DNA from: Clonostachys chloroleuca
Taxonomy: Eukaryota; Ascomycota; Sordariomycetes; Hypocreales; Bionectriaceae
Assembly: GCA_037952775.1 (NCBI GenBank)
Contig: JBANAY010000001.1
Span: 62,001 to 126,000, forward strand
Direction: 5' to 3'
DNA: 64,000 nucleotides
A program made the position numbers and the translations under genes. The notes beneath the pieces were generated by a model that was given only the letters and a program-made list of their open reading frames with translations, did no database searches and was not told where the DNA came from. Shown here in pieces: positions 45,400 to 56,020 of the stretch (the stretch's first letter is position 1; every line of letters starts with the position of its first letter).

Positions 45400-47364
45400 A
45401 TGGCTCACGATCTCATTGTCATATTTGTACTCTCTCTTTCAGTGTTGTTCTGTCTGTTCAAAGTGGGGGGGATTGGATCCAGGGCCTCGAATCTACCACC
45501 GGGTCCACTAACACTGCTGCTTTTGGGAAACTTGCATCTTGTTTGTTTGACTTCTCTCTATCTAGATTTGGGTATTGCTAATATAAATAGATGCCTATTT
45601 TTCGACCGTATGTTTAACTGTAAGAATGGGCCAAAAAATACGGGTAATTGCTGTATAGCTATAATTCGGAGCATAATACTAATATCTCGCTCGGATAGGC
45701 CTATCTATTCCCTGGTTCTTGGAACGAAAGTTATGATCGTACTCTTATCAGATGATGCAGTTTCGGATGTGCTGGTAAAGAAGAGTGGGAACTATTCAGA
45801 CAGGCCTGATATGTTCATTGGATAAAAGATTGCCAGCGGAAATCTTCGACTTGTTGTTATGGTAAGTGCCTCGATAGTATGGACGGATGATATACTTACG
45901 TTTAACGATATAGAGGTATGGGTGATAATTGACGTATGATCCACCGAATGATATACTACATAATGAATATCAAGGCTGCAGTGACCTATGTCCCTTATCA
46001 AGACCTCGAAAATAAATTCCTTCTGGAAGGTCTTCTCGATACTCCGGCTGACTTTTTGGCATATATTCGACGATTTACATACTTACTTTCTATTCAAATG
46101 ATTTTCGGTTACCGCTGCATCAGTAACAGGGACCCAGATCTCTTATAACTATTTGAGGTGAGATAATTATTCTTTTTACTTTATTATTCGCTAATACAGG
46201 CAGAGCTTCGAAAAATGGGGGAAGCTTGTAGGGAGTTCTAGTGCTTAGATAGCAGACCTTTTCCCTATTCTTTAAAGACTACCGGATTTTATGATGCCGA
46301 ACGTTAGTTATGCGAAGACGCTTTTCGAGGTTGAAAGAAGAAACTACGTCGGCTACTGGATGAGGTTGAAGAAGGTACTTGACAGTGGTAAAGGTTTGGT
46401 ATATATAATTAAAGCTACACAGAGGTATCCTGGTATTATATAACTCCTTATTAACTCAAAATTTCAGCCTTGTTTCTGTAACGACATCTACAGAGTTCAG
46501 TCGTAAGAAGGATTTAGCGGTGATGCCGCGGGATATATCAGTGGCTCACTACTGGAAGCGGGTTCGGATACGACTGTATCGACTTTGTATGGTTTTATTC
46601 AGGCCGTTCTCGTTTGGCCTGAAGTCCAGCAAAGGGCCCAAGAAGAGACTGATCGAGTCGTGGGCCCCAGCTGTCTTCCTACGGTAGATGACTATGAGAA
46701 TCTCCTATATATTCGTTGCTGTATAAAGGAGAGTCTTCGCTGGATGCCTACTGTTATTCTCGGGGTACCCTATGCCGCTATTAAGGAAGATATGTATAAT
46801 GGCTATGTTATACCACAGGGTGCGACCGTTGTAAATAATGGTTGGTAAGGAAAGAGCAGACCTTGATTAGCTATCAGGCGCTAACAATGTATTTCAGAGC
46901 AATTCATATGGACCCAGAGCGACCCGAGAATCCCAGAGTCTTTAACCCTGCACACTTTAAAGGCGATGTTACTTCTTTGTACTAATCTGCTGTTGGGAAT
47001 ATAAAGAGCCGAGATAACTTTGTGTTTGGGGCAGGCGCGCCGCCTCTGTCAAGGGATTCATATTGCCGAACGCTCTCTCTTTTTAGGGATTTCCCGACTG
47101 ATGTGGGCATTCAATTTCAAACGACCGGTGGACGGGAAAGGAGTTCCAGTTCAATACGATATCGAAGACTTGGTTGGAGGAATCACAGTCCAGCCTTCCA
47201 ATTACCCTGCAATTATCGAGCCTCGCTCTCCTGAGAAGGCTCAGATCATCAGGGATTCAGTTGAAGAATGCAAACAGTTTTTAGACCCGGATACATTGCA
47301 GTGGAAGAAGGTTCCTAAGGGCATGACTTTTAGCACATGGATGCCAGACACAGCACAAGATTGA
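45400..47364 (+). pseudogene. Cytochrome P450 pseudogene with shifted heme motif
   Basis: A complete P450 order is recognisable: a membrane helix and LPPGPLTLLLLGNLHL, PIYSLVLGTKVMIVL, YSDRPDMFIG, NIKAAVTYVPYQDLENK, LLEAGSDTTVSTL (I-helix), CIKESLRW (ExxR intact), FNPAHFKGD, and the heme loop. Lesions: TAA after DMFIG at 45823 where Gln is usual (CAA to TAA), TAA after DPDLL at 46146, TAA after VTSLY at 46983, and one extra base in the heme motif near 47036 that splits FGAG from RRLCQG. The C terminus through 47364 is open. Relatives are fungal microsomal P450s of the O-methylsterigmatocystin-oxidoreductase type. Confidence 0.82.
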
Positions 47365-47441
47365 TTTATGCAAGAGTTAATTTGACCTTCAACGATGTTT
47401 TGATTGTTATTCAAGTTAAATACCAACTAGTATTTCGGTAC

Positions 47442-48639
47442 CTATCCGGCTACTCGACTCGAGATCCCAGCACCTTTGTATTGTTCTGATGCCGGAGTCA
47501 AGATTGTGTAGCTATTGTTGCGATAAATCAAGATGATCGGGCGGTTTATCATGGCTGCCATATTGAGAGCACCGTGGAAATCGCCCTCGCTGGCAGCGCC
47601 TTCGCCAAAGTCGGCGACTGCCACCCGAGGGTGTCTGCTCGGGTCTGCTCGGTCTGCGTCTTCATCGCATACCCAGCTCCGACAGCATGAGGAACCCGGG
47701 TTCCAAGAGTGGACGCGACGAATGCTACAGCGATTCGTCAGGGAAGGCTTTTCCTGGGAAAACATCGAACGTATAGCGCCGACTTTATTTAGACCTGTAT
47801 CCTGGATCATTCGCGTTGGCAGCTAGTTGGCTCATGAAGTCCTTGGGCTCGAATCCTCGCTGGAGAAAGACGCCGTGCTCATAATACTGGCGGGTGATGA
47901 CATCGCCCGGTTCCAAGATAACGGCTGATCCAACCATCAGTCCTTCTTCTCCGTGTGATACCTAGTCGAATTTAGTGTCGGGTGCTTATTGGCAAGGAAG
48001 ATCGCCGATAGCTTACCATGTAAAAGCTAAGTCGACCGTGCCTTTGGGCATCGGACATGATGGTGTCTATGATGTTGACTACGGTTTGTCAGTACCTTAC
48101 CCAACCACTTTGTCAGAGTAATGAGGAGGTTTCAAACCGGTGACCATGTTCTCATACCACTTTACGATGCCTTCCGGGGGGATTGACGCAGAGCTTTGAG
48201 CCGGATCCTCAATTCTACTTACTCGATATAGCACCTGGTAAGTCGAAATTCTTGTAATTTTATCTGGCACAACCCAATCCGTCTTAGAGCTAAAAGGGCT
48301 ATCGAAAGACCCTTGGAAGCACGTCCTGTCAAGGTCGAGCTCAGTTTCCGGTATTCCACTATCCGCCCCATCTGGATCTAGATGTTTATGGTGGATATTA
48401 CTTGCAGTAAGTCCCCGTGGTAGACCATCCTCGAAGTGTAAAGTCTCTGAAGGATGCCATGTATGGCTTTTGGCCTGCGGACACAACGACACTTGAGAGT
48501 TCTCGTTGCTGGCAGAAAACAAATGGTTATTGGACGTCGGCGAGTCTTCTGACGGCCCCCCGGCTCTGCTTATCACAAGTCGCATAATTTCGGCCTGGCA
48601 GTCGACACTCCGAATGGTCTCTTGGTGCCAGTACTTCAT
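47442..48639 (-). pseudogene. Branched-chain 2-oxoacid dehydrogenase E1 alpha pseudogene
   Basis: Read leftward: ITRISTYQVL (N-terminal RIPTFRVM-like), then DTIMSDAQRHGRLSFYM, intron, VSHGEEGLMVGSA, ILEPGDVITRQYYEHGVFLQRGF, then damaged sequence, VPHAVGAGYAMK, a frame change, and RVAVADFGEGAASEGDFHGALNMAAM, the ThDP-binding GDG-type region of E1 alpha with GEG. The frame change coincides with a small duplication of CGAGCAGAC near 47645. After TPASEQYKG the gene ends at 47442; the whole C-terminal third is missing. E1 alpha decarboxylates branched-chain 2-oxoacids in mitochondria; this is a dead partial copy. Confidence 0.75.
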
Positions 48640-48986
48640 GGCATTCAGAACCTTTCGGTTCTCAAGATGGCATCAGAAGCCCGACGCCCAGCACGTTTGG
48701 CTAAAGCCGGCAAACTCAGCCCAGACGATATGAAGGGTGCCTCCCTCACCGTTAGTAACATTGGAACCATTGATGGCAATGTCGTTGCACCCGCCATCTT
48801 GTCTTTAATGACAGCTATTGTAGCTATTGGTAAAGTGGAAGACGTTCCTATTTTTGAGGCTGATGAGAATGGAATCGAGCAGGTCGTCAAGAAGAAGTAA
48901 GCAGTCCTTAGCTGGAGCGCCGATCACCGAGTGCTTGATGGTGCTACGATAGCTCGATGTGCGCAGGAAGTGGCCATGTGGCTTTA
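48582..48986 (+). pseudogene. C-terminal fragment of a 2-oxoacid dehydrogenase E2 acyltransferase
   Basis: Begins inside the catalytic domain (LAVDTPNGLLVPVLHGIQNL), then AGKLSPDDMKGASLTVSNIG. It continues after an in-frame TAA (48898) with VLSWSADHRVLDGA, which holds the catalytic His-Asp motif. The lipoyl and peripheral-binding domains are absent. It lies on the opposite strand from the E1 alpha remnant, overlapping its 5' end, so the two fragments have been joined head to head by rearrangement. Confidence 0.78.
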
Positions 48987-49099
48987 GAAGCCAAAGCTTC
49001 TAGTATTGGCTTTGAAATAGACCCACAGATATGTCAGTGGGCAGACTGGAGGAATTCTTCACAATGTGGCCTTGACTTGGTCTCGTGGGGAAACAATTT

Positions 49100-49690
49100 G
49101 CCGATTCACCTCCGTACGAACGTCGACGAGCTAGGCTCTGTAGCAACGTTTCCCATAACAGTAAGCTCCTACGCCTGTAGCCACCCACGGCTTTGTCGTC
49201 CTCTTGCCCTCCACGTACACCAATACTCAACGGTGAACGTGATTTAAATGCTAAGATGAAGACAGTAAATCCTGATAAATCATCCAATCCATACGCAAGT
49301 GACGTTCAAATTGGGAAGACGTATCTATTGGAATCAAGAACAGTCGCCTAATATTACCTAGAAGGATGACAATATACATCATACTCTTCAAATTGAATAG
49401 ATTTAGTTACCTCTCAGATTTATAAGAGAAACTTATCGGCTCTGAAAACAAGCAAATTGAGCCCACAATTCGTCGCATCGCTTGTTCGTCGCATCGCTTG
49501 TTCGTCGCAGTCCTACCCGTCGTCCAAGGAAATAAATATGAAAGTTACGTCTACTCAGTGCTCGCCTACTTCCGGGAGGCTAAAAGTGAAAATCCAAGCC
49601 GTTTCTCGAAGGTGAACCTAGACGGCCGAGACCCAATCCCTAAGCCAACTCACTTGTGCAGCGTCACCAGCTGGCGGTGCCAAGAGGCTA
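49100..49690. repeat. Intergenic with a 16-base tandem repeat
   Basis: TTCGTCGCATCGCTTG is repeated 2.6 times at 49469-49509. Otherwise no gene seen. Confidence 0.7.
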
Positions 49691-52106
49691 ACTAAGTCGG
49701 AGTAAAGTGATTGGTCGTGTTGGGAAATTTCCATCTCCGGATGCGCATTCTGCATGTCTGAGTTCTCTTCTTGTTGGAGGGGACCCGTAAGTGGGGTAGT
49801 TGCCCTAAGTATCTGGCCATTTTCTGCCCCAGATATCTGAACATCGTGATTTTTTCCAAATCTGTGACCAATATGAATTTGCCTGTCGTCAGCAATGCCG
49901 ATGCAAGGCCGGAATGGCCCGGCCACCTCTATCGAGAGATTGTTGTCTTGGACCTGAATGGATTCACGTAGGCTGGCCGGACCCTGTCTTTGGAGTATCT
50001 GGTGTGTATGTTGCGTGCTTGATGGACGAATTCTGTCGTTTTTGTAAAGGCAGCTTCGCCTGAAGTGACATATTCAAGTCTCCCGAAGAAGCCAACAACG
50101 GTTTCCATGAGAGCTATGTCACTCTGAGTTGTTTCGCTGGGGGGGTTGCATACGATGTGGACAAAAATGGTGGTGAGGGCGGAAAAGGGTAATAGAACAC
50201 AAGCCTATTGGGATAAGGGGCATGTTAGCAAGAGAGACAAAAACTATTTAGATGGCTTTCCAGATCCAGGATATCTTCCGTGAAATTTGTATCACGTACC
50301 ACGCAGGAGTGAAGCTCTCAATATCGAGATGCTTCGTAAGCAGTACCATTGATCTTGCAGCCTCGATGTGGGAACTATGCATTTGGCTGTTGACCAGGGG
50401 CTGCAAATTGTCGCTGTCTTGGGTAAAAATCGGAGTAAATCTACGGTAAATAGAGCACAGGAGGTAGTAGTAACTCAGATGAAGCACAATTATCTGTTCT
50501 CGCGATAGGCCAAATGTTCTATTGACTCGATTCGGGGGCTGTCCAGGTCGTATTGAGGAAGTTAGTAGGCTAAGCCATGCATGCAATTCTTTCAAGAGAT
50601 CATTCATCATGGGAGCAGGCGAGAAGACGAGGTGTATAATGCAGATGCCGAGTAAAGCATTCTTGAGACTTTTCCAGCAATACGTGCTAATTTGGTTGCA
50701 CAGAGAAAAAAGTCGACATCAGGAACTCCGATAGGCTCGGAATTCCCGTGTTGGATGACGAGAACGCCTCGCGGGAAACAGCAGCTGATGTCGTCGTCGG
50801 AAAACACTGCAGGACGACCACAGCGTAAGGAGATAGCCCTATCGAGGCAATATATAACCCAGAAGACCCGATTACGGTCCCTCTGCTCCTCTTCACTAAG
50901 ACTCCAATGTGGAGATGGGTGACGATTCAACGCCACGCTCTGTGCTAGTCGCGCTGCAACAGAACTCAAGGTATACTCCAGCCGCTGCGGGCTTGATGCC
51001 CTTGAGCAAAGATAGTCATGATGGCAATGGCCTGAACTACCATGAGATCTGTGGATCCATGCGTGATACAAGATTCAAAGGATAGAGCGTTTTGAAAGTA
51101 ACCCCAAGCTTCCCGTCCCGACTTCTTGAATGCCTCAGCTGTTTCAGCTGAAAGTGCAGCCCGTCAGCCGGATGCTAGCACAGCACTCAACAAGGCCTGC
51201 CATGACGGGTTCTTTGATATGCTTTGTCTAGTTCCATATGTTTCCAACTGGGAGAAAAACTTATCCCTGTCCAAGACTGGGAAGATGACTTGAACGGTGT
51301 CAAAATACGCTTCAATGTATTTTATAACCTCCGAGTTCGGAGTGTCATTGACTTTAAGACTGCAAGGGGTCGATACGGCCAGTGGCAGAACTTGCGGGAC
51401 GCATTTGGGTTGCCGCAGGTGACTCAGCACGCCGTTTCGTATGTCCTAGATAGTTTCGCAGAGAACTTGAGAGTCTGGCACATTTTGCCTTATCCAGTTC
51501 AATCCGAGGTCAGAGATGGTAGAGATTCCGGATGACGGGCCGGTATACTCGTCTCCATCAGTTGACCGCATCCACAGCGCAGGGTTCCGGTCCTTGGTAC
51601 ATTCCCTGTCCTTGCCCTTTAAGATCCTATCAAGAAGGGTTTCGCCTTCACCGGCATTGATATTGGTTGGCCCGTGGGAGCCCGTAACAACCATGCCGCC
51701 GGGAATCTGACCGAAATTGCACGCCATCGGATCAGATTCTATCTGGGACCACGGAGTTTGGGGCTGCAGCATGTTAACGTCCTGCTCTTGTTGCATTTCG
51801 CACGCGCCCCTTTGAGTCGAGAGGTCGGATGTGCACGACACCCGCCGCTGGTTGGGCATGGGAGATGCAGGTTGAGGGGAAGTGGTGGTGTGGACTTTTC
51901 GAGTGCCTCCCTCATTCAGTTGTTGGTTTTTGGAGGTGCGAATACTGGAAAACCCTAAGTCAACGTTGGACTGCATCCACTCCTTGATCCGCCTCTCCCC
52001 AGCGTAGGTGCAGGCAATGGATCTCAGCCTGCAAGTCTGGCAAATCGGCCGCGTCCGGTCGCACTAGATCTTTTTTGAGCGACTGGACTTGCATGCCATG
52101 ATGGAA
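49690..52106 (-). pseudogene. Zn2Cys6 regulator pseudogene
   Basis: Read leftward from about 52106: MACKSSRSKKI, stop, CDRTRPICQTCRLRSIACTY. This is a Zn2Cys6 cluster whose second Cys is Ser and whose Lys before CD is a TAG stop. Next come a Pro/Gln-rich linker, YFDTVQVIFPVLDRDKF (start of Fungal_trans), a TGA at 51164, AQAIAIMTIFAQG-like sequence, a one-base shift near 50995, then RVFWVIYCLDRAISLRCGRPAVFSDDDISC and a C-terminal helical part to about 50250. The frame below 50250 is unclear. It can neither bind DNA nor be translated in full. Confidence 0.75.
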
Positions 52107-52469
52107 ATACACGGGCTGCGCCAGCCTGCTCGGTATTGTAGGTGAGCGCGAGACCGCGCGATCGAGGTGATAAGGATGCGTGACTGACTTGGCCCCATGA
52201 AAACACTAAAAGCTGGGGAGAGCTCGGTCTCGAGTCAGCAGTGGAAGTAACCCCGGAAAATAGCCCCTCAAAGAAGGCGGGGGTGGAGCCCCGGGCGTCA
52301 GCGGGAACTAATACTATTTGGGAAGGTTCATAACGAGGTCAGGTGGTTAATTCCGTAAATCTGTCCTACCCTAGACTCTCTCTTACAGCTCTAATTAGTA
52401 TAATAGAATCACTTCTCTGATGCTACAATTAAACTCGACTGATGATTTCATACAAGTCTAGGGAGGAGC
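52107..52469. other. Intergenic, no gene seen
   Basis: Upstream region of the dead regulator; no motif recognised beyond G/C-rich patches at 52250-52310. Confidence 0.35.
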
Positions 52470-52632
52470 ATAGATAACTCCATATCAACCGACACTGACA
52501 GCTTCATTTCTATAATATCTATAGAGTTCAATTTAAAGAAGAAGGAGTCATTGACGATAGCGTGGCGTATGTTAGTAGCTCGCTTTTAGAAGCGGGTTCA
52601 GATGACCTTAAATCAACGTCGTAGAGTTTCAT
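52470..52632 (+). pseudogene. P450 fragment, duplicate of 46437-46600
   Basis: The bases around CTATAGAGTTC (52519) and the following SSLLEAGSD codons align with CTACAGAGTTC (46489) and SLLEAGSD of the P450 pseudogene at 45.4 kb, including the intron upstream. Differences are largely C/T and G/A exchanges. Stops follow in the frame. It is a short duplicated segment, not a gene. Confidence 0.65.
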
Positions 52633-52658
52633 TTAGGCCACTTCTGTGAACGAATCTT

Positions 52659-53670
52659 CTATAGCTCTATAGCTCCTAAAAGTTCTCTGATGATATTTTC
52701 CTCATGTCCGAGGTAGATAGAAATATGCCCACGGTCTTTATAAAAATGCGTCTGAAGTTTCCCTTGGGGTAAGGAATTCGAGAGCCACTTCCCGTGAGCA
52801 TTCGGCACCGTATTATCAACTCCACCTTGATAGAGGAATACTGGCACTTTTATCTCATCAAGTCCAAAACCCCACGGTGCTAACATTGCCATGTTATCAT
52901 CGACCCAGCCGTCGCAATTGTTCCTTAAACCTTCTTGCATCGATTGAACAAGGTTGAGAGCCATGCCTGGGTTTTCGCGGAACGCATCCCGATCAGCCTC
53001 AGCAAAAGACTTTGACAAACCTTCTAGCATAGTAGACACATCTGTATTCACCATTCCGATTCGTGTAGGTCCAATGTGCTTTAGCAGCTCATCTTCCCCT
53101 TCAAGCGCGGCTTTGAATCCCCGAACGCCTATTTGCGAACAGACTATCAGATACAGCGGGCGCAAACGTATGGGAGTGTCACTCACTAGCTTCCTCCTTG
53201 TCTGCTAGCCAGTCTAGGCCCTCTGCATCATAAGGCGCGAAGGCAGCGATTGATAAAATGGCGACGAATCCTCGTAGTCGAGCTGCACAAGCCAGAGCAT
53301 CCGCACCTTTGGTGCAACATCAGCAATTGTACAATTCATCGCCAAATCAGTCAAGAGAAGGGTCAAGCATACCTCCTCCGCTCCAACCGCCAACACAACA
53401 CTTCTCTACTTTTAGATGCGCAAGCAGCGCCTGGATGTCGGCTACGGTATCAACGACTCGCCTGCCCTCTTGTCTGGTTGATCTACCGTACCCGGGCTTT
53501 GAGAAGGTGATAATCTTAATTCCCAACATGTCAGAAGTAGCAGGGAGACATGGAGCTTGTAAGTAGCAGCTAGGAGTACCGTGAATCCAGACCAGTGGAA
53601 AGCCATGGTTTGGTCCGGAGACAAGGTACTCGAGATTGCGGCCATCTGGAAGAGCGAATAGTTGAGCCAT
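52659..53670 (-). CDS. Alpha/beta hydrolase
   Basis: Three exons (53670-53373, 53306-53187, 53128-52659) give 295 aa with no break. Family features in order: the oxyanion segment VWIHGTPSCYL, KPGYGRSTRQEGR, the nucleophile elbow GGWSGGGADA (GxSxG, Ser about residue 99), the acid in YQGGVDNTVPNAHG, and the His in DRGHISIYLGHE. There is no signal peptide, so it is cytosolic. Substrates of this broad family are esters, epoxides or C-C bonds next to ketones. The start at ATG 53670 (MAQLFALPDGR) is chosen because the upstream frame is not conserved in character. Intact, between a dead regulator and an A/T-rich tract. Confidence 0.87.
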
Positions 53671-54574
53671 CTCAAAAGTGTTGATGTAATAACGATGTGG
53701 GTGGAATAACATTTGATTAAAACGAATACGGCTCACAATGAGGGCTAGCGGACCCCTTATATATTAAGCTGATCGCTCCTACCTCCCTTATTGAAATCCA
53801 GGGAGGTATTTTTCCTAGGGGTTATAGTAATAAAGGTACATAGTAAATTTTCATATGCTGTTAAGCGCTAATCCTATTGTAATACCTTGCGTCAGGATGG
53901 ATCAAATGATTAATAATATAAGCATAAGATCTCTCTGCGTAGAGACTGGGTGCTTATCCCTGTCCGCTATATATTAACTGGGAGGAAAACCATTATAAGG
54001 CGTTACATGTCCCCGCTGCTAAGACTCAGCCGCTATATAAAATGGCTTGGTTATATGCCTATTAGCGCTTCACCCCATGAGTCGAGACTTATTTCAGTTT
54101 TTCCACAAACTCAGTAGCTACAATTGCAGCGGCTCCGGATGATAGTAAGGCCCTGGCGGAGGCGGACTTCTCTACGGCTGGAGACTCTTTAGTCTAGAAG
54201 ATACTAAAAAAAAAACCTAAGACACGCTTCCTCAAGTTGATCATCGGTAAGAATAGGCTTTTACTTGGACTTTGGTAGTTTCAAGATAATATTTCTACCA
54301 TTGCCTTAATTTACACCTTGATGACTTCCACTTACAGTTCGTATATAGCTTTATCTCAGAGGCAGAGACGTACTTTTCCGTCCTATATCACTATTATAGC
54401 CTATTTGTTAATACAGAAGTTAAGTCTTACCGGGCGGACGCAGCTCACTCCTAGCAATTTATATAGCAAGCACCCGAGAGTGAAAGTTAATCATTTTGTA
54501 TAGAAAATATCAAACAACCTCATTTTATCCATCCATGGCCATTTTGGTTGTTAATAAAGCAGCTTCCACTAAAA
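53671..54574. repeat. A/T-leaning decayed sequence
   Basis: No gene. Rich in TATATA and TTAAT words and stops in all frames; probably old transposon remains. Confidence 0.4.
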
Positions 54575-56020
54575 TCAGACTTTCTTAGCTTTGGAACGCT
54601 CGTAGATGGGGCTCGGAGCGGGCAAGGTGGTGGACTTGTACGCGCCAGTACTCCCGGCAAACATAAGGCTTGCTAACCACTTGTGAGGAATGAGCCCCAC
54701 GACGTAAGAGTCAATGAACCGAAATATCCAGTTGGACCACGACGCAAATCTCATGAACGTGAGACCTTCACCCACAAGCTTTTTTGTGCGCGCCAACCTG
54801 ACCTCAGCGGTCTTAGTGAATACAGACTCAATCTGCTCCGCTGAGAGCTTCTGCATATTGTTAGCCTCGAGAGCATTGTAGAGCTGGTCTACAAAAGCGG
54901 CCGTCGATTCAAGGGCCATGCATCCACCCTGACCTTGTATAGGTTGAAACTAGGAAATGTTAGTGTTCAGGACAAATTTTAGATCTTTGCACCTTATTTT
55001 ATAAAACCAGCACTCACCTTGGCAACAGCATCTCCTAGACATATTATACGCTTATAGTGCCATCTCTGGAAAGTATGTGTTGGTAAAGGAGTGATAACAT
55101 GAGTCTTCCTGTTGTTGAAAATGTCGTTGAATGTCGTCCCGTCTTTCACAATGCGGTGCCCATCTTCGGCCAGCAACCGTTCCACATCCTTCTCCGTGTA
55201 TCGCGGCAAGTCCATGCCCGTGTGCTTTTTTGGAGCTTTGAAGAAGTGAAACCAGTAGATGTCGTCATTTTGTCCCATTACCAACCCCAGCATGCGGTCG
55301 AAGGTATGCACCTGGTAAATTTGGCCTTCTTTGAGGTCATTTGTCCGGGTTGATAAACCGAAGACACATCCGTATTCCGTCTCGACGTCTGTTATCACAA
55401 AGTCAGCAGATATATAAAAGACAAAATATCCCAGCATGAAATAGCCATTGTTTACCTTGACCGACCTGCTTACTAAACGCCCCCGAGCCATCGTTCCATG
55501 CTGCCTTCCACATCTGTCCTCGGACATGGCTGTGTATTCCATCAGCACCAAGCACAAGGTCGGCAGTAAAGGTACGCCCCTCTTGGGTATAGATCTCCAC
55601 GCCATCCTTGGTATGCTCTATACTCTGTACTTTCTGACCCGTAAAAATCTTATCCTTAGATTTAATATGGTCATAGAAAATCTCAAGCACGATGCGACGC
55701 TCAGTAAAGGTCAGGTCGTAGCCATGTATTTGGCGAATAGGATCGACGGCAAATGAGTACATAATGTTGCCCTCGGCATTCCGCATCTGCGCCGACCTGC
55801 ACGCGGTAGACCTCTTTTCCACATCTTCTAGGCACCCAAGTTGATCGATAATCGCCATCCCATTTGGGGCCAAACCAATAGAAGCGCCCAGCTGAGGGGC
55901 AATCACATCATGTGCTTCGATGAGAACCCAGTCTATTCCTAGTATCTCCAGATGCAAGGCAGTAGCTAGGCCAGTATAACCTCCGCCAACAATGGCAACT
56001 TTGAACGGTTCATCACTCAT
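54575..56020 (-). CDS. FAD-dependent monooxygenase, PaxM-like
   Basis: Three exons (56020-55456, 55388-55018, 54949-54575) give 436 aa. Motifs: VAIVGGGYTGLATALHLE (FAD), IAPQLGASIGLAPNGMAIIDQLG (typical of the PaxM/meroterpenoid epoxidase group), LVLGADGIHSHVR (DG motif), then CLGDAVAKFQPIQGQGG (GD motif). In the last, Ala replaces the usual His of GDAxHK. A hydrophobic C-terminal segment (WIFRFIDSYVVGLIPHKW) may anchor it to a membrane, as in relatives. The group epoxidises prenyl chains in indole-diterpene or meroterpenoid pathways; no such backbone gene is in this window. Start ATG 56020 is immediately before the FAD fold. Confidence 0.85.

Noticed and set aside
48097..48639. A separate 180-aa gene starting MKYWHQE
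   Set aside because: Its C-terminal part is the N terminus of the E1 alpha remnant and its first codons lie antisense to the E2 fragment.
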